DNA of 64,000 bases from Pseudarthrobacter naphthalenicus. GTDB lineage: Bacteria > Actinomycetota > Actinomycetes > Actinomycetales > Micrococcaceae. Below the pieces are notes generated by a model. That model was not told where the DNA came from. It did no database searches and saw nothing but the letters and a program-made list of their open reading frames with translations. Location of the stretch: positions 124,001 to 188,000 of the forward strand of contig NZ_JARESG010000004.1 of NCBI RefSeq assembly GCF_029076445.1, written 5' to 3'. Made by a program: the position numbers and the translations under genes. This document shows positions 34,532 to 46,460 of the stretch, piece by piece; position 1 is the first letter of the stretch, and every line of letters begins with the position of its first letter.

Positions 34532-36669
34532 TGGACCTCGGCGGGGTTGAGCTTGATGCGCCGCAGCAGCTGGGCGTTGAGTGCCACCACAATGGTGGAA
34601 ACGGACATCAGCACCGCGCCGGCGGCGGGGGAGAGCACCACGCCGGCGAAGGCCAGGACGCCGGCGGCCAGCGGCACAGCCAGGATGTTGTAGCCGGTGG
34701 CCCACACCAGGTTCTGCCACATCTTGCGGTAGCTGGCCCGGGAGAGGTCCAGCATGGACAGCACCGCCCGGGGATCGTTCCCGGCCAGGACCACGCCCGC
34801 TGATTCCATGGCAACGTCGGTTCCGGCGCCGATGGCGATTCCCACTTCAGCCCGGGCGAGCGCGGGGGAATCGTTGACGCCGTCGCCCACCATGGCCACC
34901 TTGAGCCCTCGGGACTGCAGCTCCGCCACCTTCTTGTCCTTGTCCGCGGGCAGGACCTCCGCGAACACCTCGTCGATGTGCAGCTCCTCCGCCACGGCGC
35001 GGGCCACCTGGTGCGCATCGCCGGTGATCATGCCCACCTTGACGCCGCGGTTCTGCAGGGCGGCCACGGCCTGCCGCGACTCGGCCCGGACGGCATCTTC
35101 CAGGCTCACGGCACCCAGCACCTGGCCGCCGTCGATCACGTGCAGCACGGCGGCGCCGCGGTCCATCCAGGCCTGGGTGGACCGCGCCAGGGATTCAGGG
35201 ACGACGACGCCGAGCTCGCGCAGGAGCGCGGGTCCGCCGACGTGGACCATGCGTCCGTCCACGCTGGCACGGACGCCGCGTCCGGTGAGCGAGCTGAAGT
35301 CACTGGCGGCAGGCAGCGTGAGGTTCCGCTGGTTCGCGGCCCGGACGATGGCGCGGGCAGTGGGATGTTCGCTGTCGGATTCCACGGCGGCGGCCAGGGC
35401 CAGCAGGCGGTCGTTGTCCCCGCCGGGCGCCACGGCGATGTCCTTGAGGTCGGGTTCGCCGGTGGTCAGGGTGCCGGTTTTGTCGAACATCACCACGTCG
35501 ATGGTGCGCATGCGTTCGAGCGCCATGCGGTTCTTGATCAGCACACCGGCCCGGGCTGCCTGTTCGGTGGAGATGGCGATCACCAGCGGAATCGCCAGGC
35601 CCAGGGCGTGCGGGCAGGCAATCACCAGGACGGTGACGGTGCGGGTGACGGCCTCGGGCACACTGCCCAGCAGGGTCCAGACGATGAACGTGATGACGCC
35701 GGCGCCGGCCGCGAAGTAAAACAGGAAGGCCGCGGCGCGGTCGGCCAGGGCCTGGGCCTTCGAGGACGAGGCCTGGGCTTCCGCCACGAGGCGCTGGATC
35801 CCGGCCAGGGCCGTATTGTCGCCCACGGCGGTCACCTGGACGCGGACGCTGTTGTCCGTGGCCACGGTTCCGGCCACCACGGCGTCGCCCACGGTCCGGG
35901 GCACGGTCCTGGATTCGCCTGTGATCATGGATTCGTCGAATTCGGCCTGGCCGTCCACCACGGTTCCGTCGGCCGGCATCCGGGCCCCGGAGCGGACCAG
36001 GACAATGTCGCCTTCCCGCAGTTCGGAGACGGGCACTGTCTCCGTGACGCCGTCCGTGATGCGGTCCGCCTCATCGGGCAGCAGCGCGGCGAGGGCATCC
36101 AGCGCGCCCTGGGCCGAGCCGAGGGCGCGCATTTCAATCCAGTGACCCAGGAGCATGATGGCCACCAGCAGGGCCAGTTCCCACCAGAAGTCCAGGTCGA
36201 AACCGCCGATTCCCAGGCTGGTGATCCAGGACGCGGCAAACGCCACGCTGATTGCCATGGCGATCAGCAGCATCATGCCCGGCTGGCGGTCCTTCAGTTC
36301 CTGGACGCCGCCCCGCAGGAACGGCTGGCCGCCGTAGAAGAAGATGACTGTGCCCAGCACGGCGGGGATCCAGGCTGAGCCCGGGAACTCCGGCGGCATG
36401 TAGCCCAGCAGGTGGCCCACCATGGGGCTGAAGTACACCACGGGCAGCGCGAGGACCAGGGTGAGCCAGAAGCGGTTCTTGAACATGGCCGTGCTGTGGC
36501 CGGCGTGCTGGCCGTGGGTGTGGACGGTATGTTCGTCGTTGTGGGGGCCGGGCGCGCCGTGGTGCGAGTGGACCGGGGCATCAGGCTGGGTGTGGACGTG
36601 CGCCGGTGCATCGTCCTGGCCCTGCACGCCGAGCTGGCCGGCGGGATGCTGGTGGTTGTGGTGTTCCAT
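34528..36669 (-). CDS. Copper-type P1B ATPase (CPH class)
   Basis: A 713-residue ATP-driven metal exporter. The first 60 residues are very rich in His (a metal-binding tail) in place of CxxC domains. Motifs in order: TGES (250-253), the membrane metal site CPH (352-354), the phosphorylated Asp in DKTGT (396-400), the HP dipeptide in SEHPTA and GDGVND. CPH pumps (CopB-like) export copper, possibly Cu(II) or silver. The ATG at 36669 is preferred over 36681 because AAGGA is better placed. First gene of the copper operon, with a CsoR-like operator in its promoter. Confidence 0.93.
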   Translation of the reverse strand: MEHHNHQHPAGQLGVQGQDDAPAHVHTQPDAPVHSHHGAPGPHNDEHTVHTHGQHAGHSTAMFKNRFWLTLVLALPVVYFSPMVGHLLGYMPPEFPGSAWIPAVLGTVIFFYGGQPFLRGGVQELKDRQPGMMLLIAMAISVAFAASWITSLGIGGFDLDFWWELALLVAIMLLGHWIEMRALGSAQGALDALAALLPDEADRITDGVTETVPVSELREGDIVLVRSGARMPADGTVVDGQAEFDESMITGESRTVPRTVGDAVVAGTVATDNSVRVQVTAVGDNTALAGIQRLVAEAQASSSKAQALADRAAAFLFYFAAGAGVITFIVWTLLGSVPEAVTRTVTVLVIACPHALGLAIPLVIAISTEQAARAGVLIKNRMALERMRTIDVVMFDKTGTLTTGEPDLKDIAVAPGGDNDRLLALAAAVESDSEHPTARAIVRAANQRNLTLPAASDFSSLTGRGVRASVDGRMVHVGGPALLRELGVVVPESLARSTQAWMDRGAAVLHVIDGGQVLGAVSLEDAVRAESRQAVAALQNRGVKVGMITGDAHQVARAVAEELHIDEVFAEVLPADKDKKVAELQSRGLKVAMVGDGVNDSPALARAEVGIAIGAGTDVAMESAGVVLAGNDPRAVLSMLDLSRASYRKMWQNLVWATGYNILAVPLAAGVLAFAGVVLSPAAGAVLMSVSTIVVALNAQLLRRIKLNPAEVQ

Positions 36670-36776
36670 GTCAGTTTCCATTCCTTGGCGAGGAAGTGAT
36701 GGGCGCTGGGGTTGAACGGCTGTGACGGCGGTGCGGGGCATCGCCTGGACATACCACTTCACTGACAACACTTCCG

Positions 36777-36805
36777 AACATACCCCTAGGGGGTATTAGA
36801 GTCAA
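36777..36805 (-). promoter_or_regulatory. CsoR-type operator inside the copper-ATPase promoter
   Basis: On the minus strand, the -35 TTGACT (36800-36805) and -10 TATGTT (36777-36782) are 17 bases apart. The spacer is occupied by ATACCCCCTAGGGGTAT (36780-36796), the classical G/C-tract palindrome of CsoR. Copper binding would release the repressor and open the promoter. No csoR gene is in the window, so it must be elsewhere. Confidence 0.85.
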
Positions 36806-36995
36806 GCGGTTCCGGGTCGCCGGGGGTGGCTGAAGTGTGGCGCAGGCCCCCTATTTCGGGCTTTCTCGCTGGCCTGAAGGCGGCGTCATACCGAACGAAC
36901 GGAGCCGCCGGGAGTGCATATACCTGCATGGTAGTGGCAAGATTGCAGGAGCGCGGCCGCCAATGGCGACGGCTGGAGAATTTTGGAGGTACCCC
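36806..36995 (+). other. Leader region of the PAS-ANTAR gene
   Basis: About 190 bases between the copper promoter and the PAS-ANTAR start. The frame is open upstream but lacks family sequence; GGAGG at 36985-36989 serves the ATG at 36996. I see no distinct promoter. Confidence 0.4.
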
Positions 36996-37712
36996 ATGGC
37001 TCGGCTCAACAGCCCCATGACTTATTCGAGTGCACTTGGTGCCGAACAATGCCTGGCGGGCACGTTCCGCGTGGAGTTGCCGGCACAGACGGCGGAGTGG
37101 TCCGACGGCATGTACCAGGTCCACGGCTACCAGCGCGGCGAGGTTGTTCCCACCTTGGCCCTGATGTACTCCCACAAGCACCCGGAGGACAGGCCCTGGT
37201 GCAAGGACATCGGGGAGAAGATCAGCACGGCCGGCGGCTACTTCTGCACGTATCACCGGATCATCGACGCCCAGGGCCGCGTCCGCCACGTCCTCACCTC
37301 GGGCGACGCGATCCGGGATGGCGAAGGAAACATCACGGCGGTGGAAGGCGTCACGCTGGACCTGACCTCCACGCTGCGTCGTGAGACGGAGCAGACAGCA
37401 CGCGACGCCGTGGTTGCCGCCACGTCAACGCGGACCGTCATTGACCTGGCCCGGGGCATGCTGATGGGAAAGCTCCTGATCGGTTCCGATGATGCGTTCC
37501 AGCTTCTCGTCAGCGACAGCAGCCGCCGCAACATCAAACTGGCTTTGGTGGCCGCGGAGTTGGTGGCACTGGCCGAACGCCCGGACGGCGCCGCTGGCCT
37601 GGAAGAGGCCGTCCAGCGCATGCTGGCGTGGCCGAAAGCGGCCCCGGCGGCCGCGGCGGCCGCGGGGGCCGCGGGGGCCGCGCGAAGCGATGTGAACGCA
37701 AACCGCCCTTAA
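36996..37712 (+). CDS. PAS-ANTAR RNA-binding regulator
   Basis: A 238-residue protein: a PAS-fold sensor (about 30-130, with VHGYQRGE and YHRIIDAQGRVRHV) followed by an ANTAR domain (about 140-205, STRTVIDLARGMLMG). ANTAR proteins bind two-hairpin RNA sites and prevent termination. The tail has a run of alanines from a GCC/GCG repeat. GGAGG precedes the ATG. The target RNA is unknown; two other ANTAR proteins lie in the last 10 kb. Confidence 0.85.
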   Translation: MARLNSPMTYSSALGAEQCLAGTFRVELPAQTAEWSDGMYQVHGYQRGEVVPTLALMYSHKHPEDRPWCKDIGEKISTAGGYFCTYHRIIDAQGRVRHVLTSGDAIRDGEGNITAVEGVTLDLTSTLRRETEQTARDAVVAATSTRTVIDLARGMLMGKLLIGSDDAFQLLVSDSSRRNIKLALVAAELVALAERPDGAAGLEEAVQRMLAWPKAAPAAAAAAGAAGAARSDVNANRP

Positions 37713-37744
37713 TGGCATTTGGCGCAGCAGGTCCTGCTGTGTCA

Positions 37745-37769
37745 TTATCTGCGTATGAATGCAGATATG
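37745..37769. promoter_or_regulatory. Inverted repeat over the KmtR-like start codon
   Basis: TATCTGC and GCAGATA are perfect 7-base arms separated by eight bases that include the ATG of the ArsR-type gene. This is a plausible autoregulatory operator, since ArsR-family repressors bind imperfect inverted repeats at their own promoters. Confidence 0.5.
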
Positions 37770-38129
37770 AAGACTTCCGTGCTGGCGCCGGACAGTCAGT
37801 ACGTGGAGCTGGCCGTGGAAGTCTTTGCCATGCTGGCCGATGCCACCCGCGTACGGATGATCCTGGCCCTCCGCGACGGCGAGCTTCCGGTCAACGCGCT
37901 CGCAGAGATCGCCGAAAAATCCCCGGCCTCGGTATCGCAGCACCTGGCCAAGATGCGGCTGGCCCGGCTGGTGGCCACCCGCCAGGAGGGCACTAAGGTC
38001 TTCTACCGGCTGCAAAACGCCCACGTCTGGCAGTTGGTGGCTGACGCGATCCATCAGGCGGAGCACTCCCTGGGGACTGCCCCCAACCATGGCATGGCCC
38101 CCCATGCTCCGCGGGAGGCCGGCGAATGA
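37755..38129 (+). CDS. ArsR-family nickel/cobalt sensor, KmtR-like
   Basis: A 124-residue metal-responsive repressor. The sequence from VEVFAMLADATRVRMILAL to SVSQHLAKMRLARLVATRQEGTKVFYRL matches mycobacterial KmtR closely. The metal ligands of KmtR have counterparts here: the His of NAHV, the Glu-His of QAEH and the His pair further on (NHGMAPH). KmtR represses itself and a CDF exporter gene; here a CDF gene follows with an ATGA overlap, which supports the assignment. The start at 37755 is set by homology. Confidence 0.88.
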   Translation: MNADMKTSVLAPDSQYVELAVEVFAMLADATRVRMILALRDGELPVNALAEIAEKSPASVSQHLAKMRLARLVATRQEGTKVFYRLQNAHVWQLVADAIHQAEHSLGTAPNHGMAPHAPREAGE

Positions 38130-39298
38130 GCCCCGAGCAGGCCGGTACGGGCAGTCGCCAGCATCTGCACCCGGAAACGCACGACGGCGGCCCTCACCAC
38201 CCGGAGGACGCGCACCACGGCCACGATCACCATGGCGTCGATCACCATCACGATCACCCTGGCGCTGACCACCACCACGATCACCCCCACGAAGATCATG
38301 ACCATCACCACGATCACAGCCACGACGATCATGGCCATCACCACGCCACGGGCTTCAAAGGCTGGCTTCACGAGGTGTTCGTCCCGCACTCGCACGATTC
38401 CGCCGACTCGGTGGATGACGCGCTCGAGAGCAGCGCGCAGGGCATCCGGGCCGTCAAGATCTCGATGGTTGGCCTCGGCGCCACCTCAGTGTTCCAGCTG
38501 GCCATCGTCCTGATCAGCGGATCCGTGGCGCTGCTGGCGGACACGGTCCACAACTTCTCCGATGCCCTCACGGCGGTCCCGCTGTGGATCGCGTTCATGC
38601 TCGGACGCAGGCCCGCCTCCCGGACCTTCACCTACGGCCTGGGCTAGGCCGAGGACCTGGCCGGCCTGTTCATCGTGGCCATGATCGCCCTTTCAGCGGT
38701 GGTTGCCGCCGTCGAATCCATCCGCCGTTTCTTTGAGCCGCAGCCCGTGCACAACCTCGGCTGGGTGCTGGCGGCAGGGCTGGTGGGCTTTGCCGGCAAT
38801 GAGCTCGTGGCCATCTACCGGATCCGGGTGGGCCGCCGGATCGGCTCGGCGGCGCTGCTGGCGGACGGCATCCACGCCCGGACGGACGGGTTCACCTAGC
38901 TGGCCGTGGTGGCGGGCGTCGTCGGCATCTGGCTGGGCTTCCCGCTGGCGGATCCCATCGTGGGCCTGGTCATTTCGGTGGCCATCGGCGTCCTGCTGTG
39001 GGGCACCGTCCGCGACGTCGGCCGCCGGCTGCTGGACGGCGTCGATCCTTCCCTAACGGACCGGTTGGCCGCCCTGGTCGCGGAGACTGCCCCGGCCGGA
39101 AGCTCCTCGCGGCTGCGGTGGAGCGGCCACCGCCTGTACGCGGAAATCACGGTCCCGGCCGCCGCCGGCACGCACCTGGGGGAGTTCGCCGCCGTCGCAC
39201 ATGAGCTGGAAGCGAAGGCGCGCGGTTCCCTGCGCAACCTCGGTTCGGTCACCGTTGTGCCGGCAGTGGGAAGCGATCCTGCCAGTGATGCCCGCTGA
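38126..39298 (+). pseudogene. CDF-family metal exporter with two in-frame TAG codons
   Basis: Read through, a 390-residue cation-diffusion-facilitator, which exports Co, Ni or Zn in exchange for protons. A very His/Asp-rich N-terminus (about 30-75) precedes the membrane domain with the paired sites HNFSD and HARTD. The frame is closed by TAG at 38645-38647 (between TYGLG and AEDLAG, where relatives have Arg) and at 38897-38899 (between DGFT and LAVV, where relatives have Ser). Everything else is intact: no frameshift, normal codon use. It is either a recent pseudogene, a sequence error, or a gene read through amber codons. Coupled to the KmtR-like gene. Confidence 0.8.
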
Positions 39299-39386
39299 GC
39301 TGCTGCTCTCTGCTGGTGCCAGTCGATTTACTTTTGACCGGCCGGGTATCATCGGCCGGGTGAGCGGCACCCCGACGATTCACTAG

Positions 39387-40688
39387 GTGGATTCATCCCT
39401 TCTGGCCCTCAATATCGTTGAAGGCCCACTGATTGTGGTTTGCTACGTGCTCAGTGCTGTCTGCGGCGCGGTCCTTCTGCTGCGCCGGCCGCGGCGTGCG
39501 GCGGTGGTTACCTGGCTGGCAGGAGCTGCGGGCGCCTTGGTGGGGGCCGTGGTCCTCTTGGTTGCGGAGCGCCTCCTGCACGCTTTCGGCGGCCCCCTGG
39601 GGTGGCATGTCCGGATCTGGGTCCTGCTGTTCTTCGCCGGGCTGGGGGTCTGCGGGGCCAATCTGCGCAAGTCACGTCCCTGGCGGAAGGTTCTGGCCTG
39701 CGTGGGGGCCCTGCTGTTTGCCCTCACCGCGACGCTGGGAATCAACGCGTTCTACGGACTGCACCCCACAGTGGCCTCATTCCTTGGCATTTCCCTTGCG
39801 CCGAAGGTGGACCTGGAGCCCGTGCAGCCTCACACTCCGGCCCCGCGCCAGGCGGCTCTGTGGGAGAGCTGGAAGCCGCCGGCGGAGCTGCCGGCCGAAG
39901 GCACCACCGCCCAGGTTGTCATTCCGCCGACGATTTCCGGCTTTGCATCCCGGCCGGCCGGGCTTTACCTGCCCCCGGCGGCCCAGGTTCCCAACCCGCC
40001 CGCCCTCCCGCTGGTGGTGCTGATGATGGGCCAGCCGGGAGATCCGGACCCCCAGTATGTGGCCGCTGTCCTGAACTCCTACGCCTCCCAGCATGACGGC
40101 CTGGCACCGATCGTCGTCGTGGCCGACCAGCTGGGCGACCCTTTTGTTGACAACCTCTGCCTGGACACGCCCCTCCACGGCCGGCCGGAGACGTTCATTA
40201 ACCGCGACGTCGTGGACTGGGCGCGTCACCACCTGAACATCATCGACGACCGCAAATACTGGACCATCGCCGGATACTCCCACGGTGGCCAGTGCGCCAT
40301 TTCCTTTGCCGCGAAATACCCCTCGACCTGGGGCAATGTGCTGGATATCTCCGGTGAGGAATACCCGGGGGCGGAAGAGCCCGAGGCCAACCTTCGCGAA
40401 GTGTTCGGCGGGAACCAGGCAGCCTACGACGCAGTCAAGCCCCTCAACATCATGAAGCAGCGGACCTATCCCGACATGGACGCGATCTTCACCGCGTCCA
40501 CGGATGACCCCGTCTACCTGGACGCGTCCCGCCGTCTGGGGGCGGCCGCCGCGGCCGCGGGAATGACCGTAACCAACTACGAGGTTCCCAACGGCGGCCA
40601 CGTCATCGGGGCGCTGAACGGCGGCCTCAACAAGGGGTTCGAAGTGCTCTATCCGCGGCTCGGACTCTCGCGGCCGGGGGCGCCGTAG
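39387..40688 (+). CDS. Membrane-anchored esterase (alpha/beta hydrolase)
   Basis: A 433-residue protein with four membrane helices at the N-terminus (about 12-30, 38-60, 70-88, 95-115) and an outside alpha/beta-hydrolase domain like esterase D or mycolyltransferases. The nucleophile lies in GYSHGGQ (Ser about residue 296), and the likely catalytic His in NGGHV near residue 405. GTG start; no clear ribosome site. The substrate is unknown. Confidence 0.82.
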   Translation: MDSSLLALNIVEGPLIVVCYVLSAVCGAVLLLRRPRRAAVVTWLAGAAGALVGAVVLLVAERLLHAFGGPLGWHVRIWVLLFFAGLGVCGANLRKSRPWRKVLACVGALLFALTATLGINAFYGLHPTVASFLGISLAPKVDLEPVQPHTPAPRQAALWESWKPPAELPAEGTTAQVVIPPTISGFASRPAGLYLPPAAQVPNPPALPLVVLMMGQPGDPDPQYVAAVLNSYASQHDGLAPIVVVADQLGDPFVDNLCLDTPLHGRPETFINRDVVDWARHHLNIIDDRKYWTIAGYSHGGQCAISFAAKYPSTWGNVLDISGEEYPGAEEPEANLREVFGGNQAAYDAVKPLNIMKQRTYPDMDAIFTASTDDPVYLDASRRLGAAAAAAGMTVTNYEVPNGGHVIGALNGGLNKGFEVLYPRLGLSRPGAP

Positions 40689-40799
40689 CCCGGGCTCCTT
40701 CGGGGTTGGCAGGACGGGCGCTGCCCCGGCACGCCCGCCGTCGTTGCCGGCACGCCCGCCGTTGCCGGTCACGCCCCGCCGTCGGGGACAATGGAAGGC

Positions 40800-41384
40800 A
40801 TGACCCTCACGACGTTCGCCCTCGTCCGCCACGGCCAGACCGACTGGAACGCCGAGCGCCGGCTCCAGGGTGCCACCGACATTCCCTTGAACGACGTCGG
40901 CCGCGGGCAGGCGCGCGATGCCGTGGCCAACCTTTCCGGCCACGACTGGGACACCGTGGTGTCTTCACCGCTCAGCCGGGCCGCTGAAACGGCGAACCTG
41001 ATTGCGGAGGGGCTCGGGCTCAGCGTGGCCCGGCACGTCCCGGAGCTCACCGAGCGCAGCTTCGGGCTGGCGGAGGGCATGCAGGCGGGCCCCGAACTGG
41101 AGGCCCTGCGCATTCCCGGTGGTTTCCAGGGCGCCGAAAGCGAGGACGACGCCGCCGTCCGCGGGCTGAATGCGCTCGAAGCCCTGGCCGAGGAATTCAG
41201 AGGCCAGCGTGTCCTGGTGGTGGCCCACGGCACACTCCTGCGGGTCAGCCTCAGCCGCGCCATCGGCCGGAGCCTGCACAGCATCGACAACGCCGTGCTC
41301 AACCTGGCCCACCACCACGTGAACGACGGCTGGCGCCTGGAGTTCTACAACGGCGAGCGGCTGGCCGCCGACGCCCCGGCCTGA
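40800..41384 (+). CDS. Histidine phosphatase
   Basis: A 194-residue phosphatase of the phosphoglycerate-mutase-like superfamily: LVRHGQTDWN at the N-terminus, the Arg-rich SSPLSRAAETA, Glu in LTERSFG and the second His in VVAHGTLLR. Probably acts on a small phosphorylated compound (for example in cofactor synthesis). A -10-like GACAAT (40787-40792) ends seven bases before the ATG, suggesting a leaderless transcript. Confidence 0.88.
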   Translation: MTLTTFALVRHGQTDWNAERRLQGATDIPLNDVGRGQARDAVANLSGHDWDTVVSSPLSRAAETANLIAEGLGLSVARHVPELTERSFGLAEGMQAGPELEALRIPGGFQGAESEDDAAVRGLNALEALAEEFRGQRVLVVAHGTLLRVSLSRAIGRSLHSIDNAVLNLAHHHVNDGWRLEFYNGERLAADAPA

Positions 41385-41464
41385 CCGCATTTCGCATCGA
41401 TGAGCCTTCCGGGCCACCGGCCCGGTTGCCCGTCAAAGCCCCCGCGGAGGGGGACAATGGCGCT

Positions 41465-41887
41465 ATGAGCTCAGAAGAACCGCTGCAACCGTCAGACGTT
41501 CCTCCCACCCCCACGTCCCGGCCCGCGGACCAGCCCGCTTCAGCATCCCAGCCCGCCGTCCGGCCTGCCACGCCCGCTTCCCCAGTCACGCCGGCCCCTC
41601 CAGGTCAGCGGAACGCGGCTGACGGCACCCGCACCACGCGGGCGGCGGTCATCTGGAGCGCGGTGGCGGTCAGTCTCGTGGTGCTGGTGCTCCTGATCAT
41701 TTTCTTCATCCAGAACCAGGACATGGTCGCCGTCAGGTTCCTTGTCTGGGAGGGCAGCCTCTCGCAGGGGGTGGCCTTCTTCATAGCTGCCGTCGGCGGC
41801 GGAATCCTGGTGGCCATCGCCGGGGGAGCGCGCATCCTGCAGCTGCGGCACAACGAACGGCGCCGGCGCAAGGGCACCGACGCTTAG
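41465..41887 (+). CDS. LapA-domain (DUF1049) membrane protein
   Basis: A 140-residue protein: a Pro/Ala/Thr-rich N-terminus (1-55), then two membrane helices (about 58-80 and 98-120) with the typical FFIQNQDMVAVRFLVWEGSL between them, and a basic C-terminus. LapA-like proteins are linked to lipopolysaccharide assembly in Gram-negatives; their role in Actinobacteria is not known. A -10-like GACAAT (41453-41458) is seven bases before the ATG, as in the preceding gene. Confidence 0.82.
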   Translation: MSSEEPLQPSDVPPTPTSRPADQPASASQPAVRPATPASPVTPAPPGQRNAADGTRTTRAAVIWSAVAVSLVVLVLLIIFFIQNQDMVAVRFLVWEGSLSQGVAFFIAAVGGGILVAIAGGARILQLRHNERRRRKGTDA

Positions 41888-41911
41888 CCAAGAGCGGACT
41901 TCTTACACCAG

Positions 41912-41970
41912 CGCGGGGTCACTCCACGCCCGATAAACCCTAAATATTGGGCGGGAAGTGACCCCGCGTT
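41912..41970. repeat. Type B inverted repeat, second copy
   Basis: CGCGGGGTCACT (41912-41923) pairs with AGTGACCCCGCG (41957-41968); ACGCCC/GGGCGG extend the stem. It matches the arms of the repeat at the end of pta and lies just after the LapA-like gene, so it may act as a terminator. Confidence 0.7.
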
Positions 41971-42011
41971 GGTTTGGTGCGGGGTTGTGACAGCCGTCGC
42001 GGTGCGGAGAA

Positions 42012-42040
42012 TTGCGAGCGGCACCGGGACAGGATAAGCT
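42012..42040 (+). promoter_or_regulatory. Probable gcv promoter
   Basis: TTGCGA (42012-42017) and TAAGCT (42035-42040) are 17 bases apart and about 45 bases upstream of the first glycine aptamer. The -10 is only a moderate match. Confidence 0.45.
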
Positions 42041-42081
42041 GTGAGGCGTGTCACGGAATTCTGTGGCATGGCTTTTGATCT

Positions 42082-42268
42082 GCGGCGGGAGAGTCCTGCC
42101 AGTACGTTAAGCAGGCGCCGTAGGAGCAAATCCTCTCCGGGAATCTCTCAGGCCCACGTACCGCCGCGGTTAGGCAACTCTGGAAAGTAGTCCGGCAACG
42201 GGCTCACCGACGGTGCAAGCATCACCCGTAAAAGCAGGTGGCGCGGAAACTCTCAGGTCCAATACAGA
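42082..42268 (+). ncRNA. Tandem glycine riboswitch (gcvT class)
   Basis: Two adjacent aptamers with the conserved glycine-riboswitch parts. Aptamer 1 (about 42082-42166): GGGAGAGT, then GCGCCGTAGGAGCAAA and AATCTCTCAGGC. Aptamer 2 (about 42176-42268): TCTGGAAAGT, then CACCGACGGTGCAAGC and AAACTCTCAGGT. Glycine binding normally turns on the downstream gcv genes, here gcvP at 42332. Confidence 0.92.
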
Positions 42269-42331
42269 GCGGGGAGGAACCCGAATCAATGTGGCGTACC
42301 CAGCACGCCACCTGAATTATGGAGTTCCTTC

Positions 42332-45193
<2,862 letters not shown>

Positions 45194-45204
45194 GGACTCC
45201 GGAC

Positions 45205-46317
45205 ATGACTGAGAACTACACCGCGCTCTACGAAGAGCACAAGAAGCTCGGCGCCTCCTTCACCGATTTCGGTGGCTGGCAGATGCCCCTCAAGTACAGC
45301 TCCGAGCTGGCCGAACACCACGCGGTCCGCAATGCTGCCGGCCTCTTCGACCTCTCCCACATGGGCGAAGTCTGGGTCAGCGGCCCCGCCGCCGGCGCGT
45401 TCCTGGACTACGCCCTCGTGGGCAAGCTCTCCGCCATCGCGGACGGCAAGGCCAAGTACTCGCTGATCTGCAACGCCGACGGCGGCATCATCGATGACCT
45501 GATCGTCTACCGTTTCGGGGACGAGAAGTACCTCGTGGTCCCCAACGCGGGCAACGCCCCCACCGTGGCCGCGGCCCTGGCAGAGCGCGCCGCAGACTTC
45601 GACGTGAAGGTGGAGGACGCCTCCGCGGCGACCTCGCTGATCGCCGTCCAGGGCCCGAAGGCCGAGGCCATCCTGCTGAAGCTGACCGATGAAGCCCAGC
45701 ACGCGCTGATCACGGACCTGAAGTACTACGCGTTCAACGAGCTCACCATCGCCGGACACGACGTCATCCTGGCCCGCACCGGCTACACCGGTGAGGACGG
45801 CTTCGAACTGTTCATCCCGAACGCCGACGCCGCTGACCTGTGGGCCAAGGTGGCCGAAGCCGGCGAAGAGTTCGGCATCATCCCGTGCGGCCTCGCGTCC
45901 CGCGACTCGCTCCGCCTGGAAGCCGGCATGCCGCTGTACGGCAACGAGCTTTCCCTCGAGCGTTCACCGTTCGACGCCGGCCTGGGCCCGGTTGTGGCGC
46001 TCAAGTCCAAGGAAGGCGACTTCGTGGGCCGCTCCGCCCTCGAAGCTGCCAAGGAGGCCGGTTCCAAGCGCAAGCTCGTGGGCCTGAAGGGCCTCGGCCG
46101 CCGCGCCGGCCGTGGCGGCTACCCGGTCCTCAAGGACGGCAACGTCGTGGGCGAAGTGACCTCCGGCCAGCCCAGCCCCACCCTCGGCTACCCTGTTGCA
46201 CTGGCCTACGTCGACGTCGAGCACGCCGAACTGGGCACCGCCCTGGACGTGGACCTGCGCGGCAAGGCAGAACCTTTCGAGGTCGTCGCCCTCCCGTTCT
46301 ACAAGCGCGCCAAGTAG
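45205..46317 (+). CDS. gcvT: Aminomethyltransferase, T protein
   Basis: A 370-residue, tetrahydrofolate-dependent enzyme that releases ammonia from the aminomethyl-lipoyl arm of GcvH and makes 5,10-methylene-THF. Signatures include FTDFGGWQMPLKY near the N-terminus, FDLSHMGEVWV, GYTGEDGFEL and the catalytic Asp region RDSLRLEAGMPLYG. Follows gcvP by 11 bases. A conserved-loop hairpin and a type A repeat separate it from gcvH by 251 bases. Confidence 0.96.
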   Translation: MTENYTALYEEHKKLGASFTDFGGWQMPLKYSSELAEHHAVRNAAGLFDLSHMGEVWVSGPAAGAFLDYALVGKLSAIADGKAKYSLICNADGGIIDDLIVYRFGDEKYLVVPNAGNAPTVAAALAERAADFDVKVEDASAATSLIAVQGPKAEAILLKLTDEAQHALITDLKYYAFNELTIAGHDVILARTGYTGEDGFELFIPNADAADLWAKVAEAGEEFGIIPCGLASRDSLRLEAGMPLYGNELSLERSPFDAGLGPVVALKSKEGDFVGRSALEAAKEAGSKRKLVGLKGLGRRAGRGGYPVLKDGNVVGEVTSGQPSPTLGYPVALAYVDVEHAELGTALDVDLRGKAEPFEVVALPFYKRAK

Positions 46318-46330
46318 CCCTCCTGGGGCT

Positions 46331-46395
46331 GGGGCTGACATCCTCTGCATGCTGCTCGTTCCTCGCTTTGACGCAAGCTGCCGGATGCCAGCCCC
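46331..46395 (+). other. Conserved-loop hairpin (type D), copy 1
   Basis: Outer stem GGGGCTG/CAGCCCC (46331-46337, 46389-46395) and CATCC/GGATG. Inner stem GCATGC/GCAAGC (one mismatch) holds the 20-base loop TGCTCGTTCCTCGCTTTGAC. The copy at 48265-48350 has the same loop with one change but entirely different outer stems. It could be a terminator, processing site or small RNA. Confidence 0.65.
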
Positions 46396-46460
46396 ACCCC
46401 CACCTCCGGGGATTGGCTCAAAACCCCGGGCTGCCGGCCCCTCGAGTCCACCACCCCCCG

